In this document: one piece after another, positions 57,435 to 64,000 of the stretch | How positions within the stretch are numbered: the first letter of the stretch is position 1 | Layout of the letters: each line of letters begins with the position of its first letter | From: Phycomyces nitens | Taxonomy: Eukaryota; Mucoromycota; Mucoromycetes; Mucorales; Phycomycetaceae | Length of the DNA stretch: 64,000 nt | Direction of reading: 5' to 3' | Assembly: GCA_022702545.1 (NCBI GenBank) | Contig: JAHRBC010000004.1 | Span: forward strand, 4,122,001-4,186,000 | Program-made: the position numbers and the translations under genes | Notes under the pieces: model-generated | What the model was told of the DNA's origin: nothing | Databases searched by the model: none | Seen by the model: the letters and a program-made list of their open reading frames with translations, nothing else

Positions 57435-59961
57435 TGACTTTAGTTAAGCGCTTGCTTTGGCGTCTATTATCATAGTTCTTCTTGGCGATGGAGTTTGTTT
57501 TGTTTTGTGCACTGAGAATCTTGGTCTGGTCCTTTCTTGGACGTCCTCTTGGTCTTTTTACTACAAGCTCATTCGTGATATTCTGTTTGTCTCTGCGTAC
57601 CCAATATTCTTGGATTGTTTGGAGATCTGTGAACTTATCCGGTGTGATCCAGGAATCTTCTTCTGGTCCGTATCCTTTCCATCTCACTAGAAACTCACGC
57701 TTGCCAGCGTTGCCTCTGTGATTGATGATTGCCTGTACTTCAAACAGTTCGTCTTCGAGTATTGCCTCGTCCATCGATATCAATTTCAAATCCGATGGTG
57801 GGTAATCTCTAGGCAAGAGTGCTCCTGTCTCATCTTGTAATACATATGAGCCTCCTTTGGTTTGACGGATTACTGTGTATGGTCCTTGATATGCTGGAGC
57901 TAATTTGCTGCTTCTTGTAGGTAGTTTGATCATTACATAACTACCATTGTCAATTCTTGCGATTCGATGTGTGCTATCAAACTTTTCTTTTTGTATGGCC
58001 GTAATTCGATCGGTTCTGTCTTTAATGGCTGGAAACACAACTTCTGCCATATGATCGATACGTTTGATAAGTTCGTCATAGGTCATTGGTTTCGATGGTG
58101 TAGATTTGGGATCTCTATAGTCCTCAAAAGCGTTCATTTGTCTAGCAAACATCAGTGAAAATGGAGCAGTATTTAACCTTTTTGACATCTTATTATTGAT
58201 TGCCAATTGTACAGCTGGGAGATAATAGTCCCAATCTTTTCCAGTTCCTGCTACCATCTTTCTGATGACTTGCATAGATGTCTGTACCCATCTCTCTGCT
58301 AGGCCATTTGCTCTAGGGTGGTATGGTGTTACAAGTCTATGATCGACTCCTGTATTCTGTAGTAATTTCTTCATCAGTTCATTCTTGAACTCTGTGCCAT
58401 TATCAGATTGTATGATTCGTGGAAACCCGAAATCACCAAATATCTGTACTAGTGTTTTGACAATAGTGTCCGATTGTTTGTTCGGAATTGCTCTTAATAA
58501 GCAGAAGCGTGTGCAAACGTCTACCATTACAAATAGGTATACATTACTCTCTGTCGTAGGATGTAATGGGCCAGCTAGGTCGATTGCCCAGTGGTCTCCT
58601 GGTACATATGCATGGATAGGTCTTAGAGGATTATAGCCTTTCTTAGTGATATTATATTTCTGACAAGACGGACATTCCTTTACACATTCAAGTGCATCTT
58701 GGATCATATTTGCCCAATGTATACCGTTCTTGTGATTCAATTCTACTATGTGTTCTGCACCAAAGTGTCCAAAGAGATGCGCTTTCATTAATATATCTTT
58801 GCGCTCTTCTTCTGGAGGTGTCATATAGTCTATGGTATCACTCTTTGTCTTGACCGTAAATACTCTTTGGTCCTTTGGTTTAGATGTGTACTCAATTTGT
58901 TCAAACTTCGGATTCTGCTGAGCCTCTATTTTGTCTTGAGATGGCTTCAGTGCCTCATTACCCCCCTCCAGACTATTTTCCGGGGAGAATAGACGAGATA
59001 AATAATCCGGTAACTTGTTGCTGATGCCAGGTATGTGTACCACATCATAATTATAATCAAGTAATGTATCCATCCACTGGATCATCATGGGGTTCGCCAC
59101 CTTTTGCGTGTGGATATATGTCAAAGCCTTGTGGTCAGTGTACAATGTGAATTTCTGTCCCCATAAGAATTTGTGGAATTTCTTAAGTGCGAATACCATG
59201 GCTAGTAGCTCACGTTTCGTCGTAGAATAATTACGTTCTGATTTTGATAAAGCTCTGGCCATAAATCCAATGTACTTCTTTTGGTCATTGATATTTTGAT
59301 ACAGAGTAGCACCAATTCCTAGATTGGAAGCATCAGTGGCAACAAAGAATGGTTGAGATAAGTCAGGAAAGTGCAATATGGGGTTTGTTTGCAAAATGGC
59401 TTTAAGCTGCTCGAAACTCCGTTGGTGATCATTATTCCAAATCTTGGATAAGCTACCAGCGTTTCTGAGAGCATCCAGTGGCGCAGTAATGTGGGCTGCC
59501 ACTGGTATGTATTCACGGAAATAATTGATGACTCCTAGAAAGCTCTGGATGTCTTTTCCTGTCTTTGGTATAGGCCATTGCAGCACATTCGTGATCTTTC
59601 TTTGGTCAATTCGACTGCCTTGTGCGTTGACTGAGAATCCCAGTAAGTAGACTGACTTCTGGGCAAAATGACATTTGTTGGGGTTCAAAATTAGATTGAC
59701 CTCCGTCAATTTGTTGATAGCTTGACAAACATGATGGGTATGTTCCTCTAGATTCTTGGAGAAAATGACGATGTCATCCACAAACGTTTGTATAAAAGGC
59801 ATGTCCTGAAATATCAAAGACATGACTCTTTGGAACTTTGATGACAAGGGCTTGAGTCCAAAAGGACATCCCTGGAACATATACTGCAGATTATTGTGCG
59901 TAAATGTCGTTTTATGTTGATCCTCTTTGCGTATTTGGAAGCGATGGAAGGCGCTTTTAAA
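57418..59961 (-). CDS. gypsy Pol second frame: RT, RNase H, integrase, chromodomain
   Basis: The frame is open from the shift site (59961) through its first ATG at 59880 to the stop beside the LTR, about 820 codons from that ATG. It shows CPFGLKPLSSKFQRV and FVDDIVIFS of RT (residues 4-41 from the ATG). RNase H follows with VATDAS, TKRELLAM and TDHKALTYI (about 178-255). Integrase comes next with a zinc region ending CPSC and a DDE core (AIDLAGP, SDNGTEFKN, GLAERWVQ). The chromodomain FEVQAIINHRG..FLVRWKGYGPEEDSWI lies at about 720-755 and can target insertion to marked chromatin. It is the continuation of the Gag frame by a shift of -1 at 59955-59961. Confidence 0.92.
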   Translation of the reverse strand, partial: FKSAFHRFQIRKEDQHKTTFTHNNLQYMFQGCPFGLKPLSSKFQRVMSLIFQDMPFIQTFVDDIVIFSKNLEEHTHHVCQAINKLTEVNLILNPNKCHFAQKSVYLLGFSVNAQGSRIDQRKITNVLQWPIPKTGKDIQSFLGVINYFREYIPVAAHITAPLDALRNAGSLSKIWNNDHQRSFEQLKAILQTNPILHFPDLSQPFFVATDASNLGIGATLYQNINDQKKYIGFMARALSKSERNYSTTKRELLAMVFALKKFHKFLWGQKFTLYTDHKALTYIHTQKVANPMMIQWMDTLLDYNYDVVHIPGISNKLPDYLSRLFSPENSLEGGNEALKPSQDKIEAQQNPKFEQIEYTSKPKDQRVFTVKTKSDTIDYMTPPEEERKDILMKAHLFGHFGAEHIVELNHKNGIHWANMIQDALECVKECPSCQKYNITKKGYNPLRPIHAYVPGDHWAIDLAGPLHPTTESNVYLFVMVDVCTRFCLLRAIPNKQSDTIVKTLVQIFGDFGFPRIIQSDNGTEFKNELMKKLLQNTGVDHRLVTPYHPRANGLAERWVQTSMQVIRKMVAGTGKDWDYYLPAVQLAINNKMSKRLNTAPFSLMFARQMNAFEDYRDPKSTPSKPMTYDELIKRIDHMAEVVFPAIKDRTDRITAIQKEKFDSTHRIARIDNGSYVMIKLPTRSSKLAPAYQGPYTVIRQTKGGSYVLQDETGALLPRDYPPSDLKLISMDEAILEDELFEVQAIINHRGNAGKREFLVRWKGYGPEEDSWITPDKFTDLQTIQEYWVRRDKQNITNELVVKRPRGRPRKDQTKILSAQNKTNSIAKKNYDNRRQSKRLTKVKSGGG
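58958..58974 (-). promoter_or_regulatory. second, internal copy of the polypurine tract
   Basis: AGTCTGGAGGGGGGTAA, identical in all 17 bases to the 3' polypurine tract, lies between RNase H and integrase coding. It is read here in a different frame (NSLEGGNE) from the 3' copy (KSGGG-stop), so the match is not due to shared peptide. Confidence 0.8.
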
Positions 59962-62162
59962 TCAAGTGTAGAAAATACACTTGCTCCTGCTAGAGTATCG
60001 AAGATCTCTCGGATTAATGGCAAAGGGTATCGGTCATCAGGAAGCAATTTATTAATGTGCCGAGGATCAAGGCATGGTCTCTTGCCCGTCTTGTTTCCTT
60101 GTGCATCTTTTTTGTCAGCCAGAGTCAGTGGACTGTTCCATGCTGAGTTTACTGTAGATTTCACAATAGTTCCTTCTTTCAGCCAATTATTAACGGCCTC
60201 GTCTATGATGGGTCTTAATGCATAGGGAATAGGATATTGTCTTTGGTACGTAGTCGCAGCTTCTGGTGTGTGCAATGCCACCACCGATTCAGGTACTGTA
60301 CAAAACGAATCTTTTGGTATTGCTTCATTAGCCTTAATATATGGTGTGACTGCTGAGAAAAACTTTGCTCTTTCAGCCTCTGTGCCGTAGGGTGCATTGT
60401 TTGGCTCAAGATCATCTATTATGGGCTGTTCCTTTTTCATATTTTCTTTATAATCATTTGCATTCCAAGACGTGGCAACACCCGTAAAGGCTATTCCCAT
60501 CTTTGGCATAATATCAAAACCAAGAATAAGATCAACACCTTCGATATTCATATCGATAAGTTCAAATTCATGTGTAAAAGAGTGGCCATTAGCGTAACTA
60601 ACTAGCAAAGGAGATGTCTTTCCTATACGTTGCACGGATTGTGCTTTACTTGCAAATGTTATGTTTCCTTCGATTTTTGTAATAGGTAGACTTATGAGTT
60701 TATTATATAGTTCTACACTAATACACGAGACTTCGGCTCCGGAGTCCAGCAAGCCCATGAGCTGATGCTCATTCTGTAATAATACAGGGGTGTTTAGTGA
60801 GAATGGATTCAAATGATATTGTTCCTTATTTGTCTTACCTAGTGAGGTATACTCCAGTTCTTCGGACAGTTTGTCCACCATGCTGCCTCTTGATGTGCGT
60901 ACAGCATGCACAGCCACATTGGGCTTGCGCTGTTTATTCACAAAAGAGGTGTGGTATTCTGGGCATGTATGTCCTGGGCTCCATTGTCGGTGACAATGGT
61001 AGCATTCCTTGGCCTTGGCCTTTTCCGCACGACCGGAGATGATCCTACATCCCTCCGTGTTGTGGGTGGTATTCTTACCATGCTGAGTGCAGAAGAATCC
61101 TGCACTAGCTGGGGAACCCGAGGCTTTTCCAGAACGATGTCTGCTCGACCCAAACTGGAAAGACTGACCATCTGTGCGTCGGCAGGAGCCAGTGTGGGTC
61201 TTCTCGGCCTCGGCTCTAACCCTCTTCATGGGGCGAGTCAGCGTGATCGCCAGATCCAGGACTTGTTGGACGGTCTGCGGCTTGTGGGAGTTGCGGGTCC
61301 ACCAGGCAACGTGGGTGGTTTGATGGAAGTGCGGGGTGAGGGAAGCCAAGAACCGCAAGGCCACAATCATGTCTTGCTTCACGTTGCCCTCGCGGCAAGT
61401 CCTCTGGAAACGGTGTCCATACTCTTGGACGGACTCGTCCTCTCTCATGGTCATGGTTAGCGCCTTGACCGACATTATCGCCTGCTGCTCCTCGGAGTCA
61501 TAGTGCTGCTTGATCAGCACACGGGCCTCCTCCCACTTGCAGTTCTTCAACGCCAATGTACTTTTGTACCAGGCGTCGTACTCATCCACCATGGCATTCG
61601 GGAGCCATTTCGACCAGGCAATGTCAATGTGCTCCTTGCCAGTTGCGAGCACATTCTCAAATGCGGACAGGTAGAGCTCCACGTGTTGGTACACCTTGGC
61701 ATCCGGGTTGGGGACGGAGTGACCAGCCAGTTGGAACAACGGAATGTCCCTCAAGTTGATGGCGGTCCCGTTGGTGTTGGTCGGGATGGGCTCTTGGGCA
61801 GCCGCAAGGAGTGTCCGGAATCTGGCCAACTGGTCGTTGGCATCGTCAACCTCCTTGCCAAGGGTCTTGGCAACCTCGTGGTCGTCCTTGTCAGTGGCCT
61901 CATCCACGGCAATCATAAGGTCCCAGGCCTTCTGCTCGTACTTGCTGATCAATCTTTCAGCTACGGCCCTGGTGTGCTTGCGCCTTTCTTCTCCAGAGAC
62001 GGTGCCTTGCTCAGCCGCCTTGGGCGCGTAGCGGGACTCAGCTAGGCTGGAAACACACTTTTGCTCGGAAGTGGTGTCTACTTCCATGAGCTCACTTGTG
62101 CTCTCCTTGTGGGCAGGGGCCTCTTGCTGGGCAATGGTAGGGGTCTCGTTGATGGAAGACAT
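59814..62162 (-). CDS. gypsy first frame: Gag, protease and start of RT
   Basis: This is a 782-codon frame from the ATG at 62162, 47 bases after the 5' LTR. The N-terminal 130 residues are acidic and helical, followed by the capsid-like gag region (about 140-330). A zinc-binding-like FFCTQHGKNTTHNTEGC and CYHCHRQWSPGHTC follow (about 360-410), then the protease MGLLDSGAEVSCIS (about 465) and RT motifs TVNSAWNSPLTLADKKD and FSTLDLK (to about 735). After DLK the frame leaves RT homology and runs to a stop at 59814. RT homology resumes at once in the -1 frame. The gag third is visibly GC-richer than the pol part. Confidence 0.92.
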   Translation of the reverse strand: MSSINETPTIAQQEAPAHKESTSELMEVDTTSEQKCVSSLAESRYAPKAAEQGTVSGEERRKHTRAVAERLISKYEQKAWDLMIAVDEATDKDDHEVAKTLGKEVDDANDQLARFRTLLAAAQEPIPTNTNGTAINLRDIPLFQLAGHSVPNPDAKVYQHVELYLSAFENVLATGKEHIDIAWSKWLPNAMVDEYDAWYKSTLALKNCKWEEARVLIKQHYDSEEQQAIMSVKALTMTMREDESVQEYGHRFQRTCREGNVKQDMIVALRFLASLTPHFHQTTHVAWWTRNSHKPQTVQQVLDLAITLTRPMKRVRAEAEKTHTGSCRRTDGQSFQFGSSRHRSGKASGSPASAGFFCTQHGKNTTHNTEGCRIISGRAEKAKAKECYHCHRQWSPGHTCPEYHTSFVNKQRKPNVAVHAVRTSRGSMVDKLSEELEYTSLGKTNKEQYHLNPFSLNTPVLLQNEHQLMGLLDSGAEVSCISVELYNKLISLPITKIEGNITFASKAQSVQRIGKTSPLLVSYANGHSFTHEFELIDMNIEGVDLILGFDIMPKMGIAFTGVATSWNANDYKENMKKEQPIIDDLEPNNAPYGTEAERAKFFSAVTPYIKANEAIPKDSFCTVPESVVALHTPEAATTYQRQYPIPYALRPIIDEAVNNWLKEGTIVKSTVNSAWNSPLTLADKKDAQGNKTGKRPCLDPRHINKLLPDDRYPLPLIREIFDTLAGASVFSTLDLKAPSIASKYAKRINIKRHLRTIICSICSRDVLLDSSPCHQSSKESCL
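59955..59961 (-). promoter_or_regulatory. slippery heptamer T TTA AAA at the Pol frame change
   Basis: In the Gag frame the codons are GAT TTA AAA GCG. The heptamer T-TTA-AAA is a perfect X-XXY-YYZ slip site in the correct register. A -1 shift there restores the conserved DLKSAFHRF reading. Whether this is a working recoding site or a one-base loss from an A run cannot be told from one copy. Confidence 0.5.
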
Positions 62163-62208
62163 TTTTCGGATAGTATTTTTTATAGAAGCGAGGGTTCAAA
62201 GTAAAAAA

Positions 62209-62549
62209 TGTGATATTTGTAGTAGAAATTGGGACGGTGGATACTTTGAGACTCTTTATTGTGGTTTAGAAAAAGTTAAAGTATATCCAGTTATTGATTT
62301 AAGAAGTATGTTAACTTAGTATTTATAATTATTCTTATAATTCTTATCAGCTTGGATATTCATTATCATAATAGCTGTGTTATCAGTTAATAGGTATTTT
62401 GGGACTTTGTCCCACAATAGATTGGGTATGGCATTTTCATATTTGGATAAGGATTTCTGGATGGTATAGTTTGTCTTGATTTTAGATAATCCAGCTATCT
62501 GGGTTTATATATCACTTTTCTCTGATATACCATTATGCCAAATACAACA
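62209..62549 (-). repeat. 5' LTR of the complete gypsy element
   Basis: 341 bases with the same ends as the 3' LTR and one difference. On the minus strand it holds TATATAAACCC and, further on, CACAATAAAG as likely promoter and poly(A) signals. Confidence 0.95.
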
Positions 62550-62739
62550 CTCGGGACAGTTAGATATATTCTTGACAGCAACGGATACAAGGGATAGGAA
62601 TACAAATAGAGAGAGAACTAGATAATTTTGCTCAGGACAATTAATCAAGTTGACAGCAAGGTACTGGGAAGTTATAAAATCAGGAAAAAGGGAAAAGGAT
62701 GAAAAGAAAAATCAATCTTGGCACAAAGTATGTTTAGGA

Positions 62740-63650
62740 ATTTCTATACAAGACAATTCACTAATTCAGGGACGGAAAATAAGAGAGAGATAACTGATGA
62801 TGTTTATTGATTGAAATTTTGGTCTCTTATATAGACTTCGTAAAATGTTACTTAGTGATGAATGATGAATTGATTAATAATAAAATATAGGAATTGGGTG
62901 TGTGAATGAAAAATAGAACAGTATATGAGATAATGGATAAGGATAATAATGACTTTGGGGGGAGGGGTATGAGATGATAAGACAAAATAAGATATGATAG
63001 TATGAGAAAATGGGATATACAGTGAAGGTGATAGTATAAAAATGGAGGACAAATATGATAAGACAAAATGAGATATGAAAATGTGCGAAGACAATGTAAA
63101 TATGAAGTATGAAGATATGGATAACAATAATATGATAAAGTGAGCAGTGTGAGAGAAGGGACAGAGATATGAAGGGGTATGAATAAAATGAAGTGCCGAT
63201 GTGTGAGAGGGTGTAAAGAGGTAGATAACATGAAGAGAAAGATAAGTGCGCACAGACAGCAACGTGGGGAGAAGGGAAAGGAAGATAGATGACAAAAATA
63301 GTGTACAATGGATAAATATGGAAATGGATAGGAGGGGTTTGAAATGAGAGTGAGGGTGACAAATATGGAAAATCAAAGAAGTGCGGAGAAAAGGGAGATA
63401 CGAGAAATAAGGTGACTTGCAAATGGAGAAAGGTGACGTTGCCAAGTTGATCAGGATGCTACGTCACGCTTTCTAGCAGGGAAGGCCTTGGAAAAGTCAC
63501 GTGAAATGGAGAGAAGTGGGCGAAGCTGGAAATTCTACAACACCCGTGTCATCAAAATGACGCGTGTTGAGTTATGGTGTGTGGTGCAACAGGTCAGAAT
63601 ATATAAATAATATATATTGTATTCTTGTGATTTCACTCAGGACAATCCAA
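62740..63650 (-). repeat. diverged LTR-like repeat, copy 3
   Basis: Contains GATGTTTATTGATTGAAA and CTTATATAGAC (62800-62840) and, at its high end, CCCGTGTCATC with GACGCGTGTTGAG (63542-63572), matching copies 1 and 2. The sequence CTCAGGACAAT recurs at about 62632 and 63637. On the minus strand the long interior frames are low-complexity (Tyr/Leu/Ser/Pro) and are not considered genes. Confidence 0.5.
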
Positions 63651-63698
63651 CAAGAAGAATTTGACAATCAGACGGGACTTGAAATAGATAAAGACAGT

Positions 63699-64000
63699 AA
63701 ACAGGCAAACGGACAGGCAAACGGACAGGTAAACGGACAACGGACAAACGGACAAACGGACAAATGGACAAACGGACAAACGGACAAACGGACAAACGGA
63801 CAAACGGACAAACGGACAAACGGACAAACGGACAAACGGACAAACGGACAAACGGACAAACGGACAAACGGACAAACGGACAAACGGACAAACGGACAAA
63901 TGGACAAACGGACAAACGGACAAACGGACAAACGGACAAACGGACAAACGGACAAACGGACAAACGGACAAACGGACAAACGGACAAACGGACAAACGAA
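63699..64000 (+). repeat. 8-bp satellite (AAACGGAC)n reaching the window edge
   Basis: More than 30 copies of the octamer run to the last base. A mixed leader (CAGGCAAACGGACAGG) precedes them. Rare variants are AAATGGAC (about 63762 and 63899) and one unit short by a base near 63738. Read on the minus strand, all three frames are open and encode a repeating SVCPFVRL, a consequence of the repeat and not evidence of a gene. Confidence 0.95.

Larger units (their letters stand above)
57077..62549 (-). mobile_element. complete young Ty3/gypsy chromovirus
   Basis: This 5473-bp element on the minus strand has two 341-bp LTRs with one difference. It carries gag, protease, RT, RNase H, integrase and a C-terminal chromodomain. 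It is flanked by a perfect 5-bp target duplication CTCGG (57072-57076 and 62550-62554). The polypurine tract abuts the 3' LTR. The bases after the 5' LTR (TTTTTTACTTTGAACCC on the minus strand) lack the TGG of a usual tRNA primer site. One frame change inside RT is the only visible defect. A diverged solo LTR of the family lies at 17947-18569. Confidence 0.96.

Noticed and set aside
61503..62045. 180-codon plus frame opposite gag
   Set aside because: Antisense shadow of the GC-rich gag region of the young gypsy element.
62848..63445. Three long minus frames rich in Ser, Leu, Tyr and Pro
   Set aside because: They overlap each other in a low-complexity, purine-biased repeat and show no domain, start context or splice pattern.
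63633..63995. Repetitive SVCPFVRL proteins
   Set aside because: They follow from an 8-bp satellite that is open in all frames; no independent sign of a gene.

Overview
The window looks like a fungal chromosome, most likely a Mucoromycota (Mucorales-type) genome. It is AT-rich, its genes carry many short introns of about 30-80 bases with GT..AG ends and CTAAC/CTAAT-like branch sites, and it holds GH28 polygalacturonases of the zygomycete kind, a fungal APSES factor and fungal transposon families. The species cannot be fixed from the sequence alone.

Host genes sit in the first 14.5 kb. At the left edge is the first exon of an APSES-domain cell-cycle transcription factor (minus). Divergent from it are a five-exon Rab5-type GTPase and, 85 bases downstream, a nine-exon dysbindin-like coiled-coil gene. 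After about 4 kb of empty AT-rich DNA come three complete three-exon GH28 polygalacturonase genes. The outer two are almost identical inverted copies from TATA box to stop codon; the middle one is a diverged paralogue. They encode secreted pectin-degrading enzymes.

From about 16 kb to the right edge the window is mostly a transposon graveyard with some fresh insertions. In order: two LINE fragments separated by a solo LTR that itself contains another solo LTR; a 380-bp solo LTR; a GC-rich Ty3/gypsy relic; an OTU-domain remnant; a decayed Tc1-like element; a compact Mutator-like element (MULE2, 28020-30460) with an open transposase; a Plavaka/CACTA remnant; a truncated Ty3/gypsy element (35407-38790); a tandem array of about 234-bp units that looks like duplicated exons; a large Mutator-like element (MULE1, 42025-47209) whose gene joins a FAR1/MULE/SWIM transposase to an OTU-like cysteine protease; a Plavaka-type transposase with a convergent partner gene (49468-53881); and a complete, young Ty3/gypsy chromovirus (57077-62549) inserted among older LTR-like repeats. 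The window ends in an 8-bp satellite.

The strongest leads are: the OTU protease fused to a MULE transposase; an exact second copy of the polypurine tract inside the pol gene of the young gypsy element; a canonical slippery heptamer exactly where that element's reading frame breaks; and the candidate exon-duplication array behind a signal-peptide exon. Exon joins were worked out by eye from frame, splice signals and family conservation, and no database was searched.
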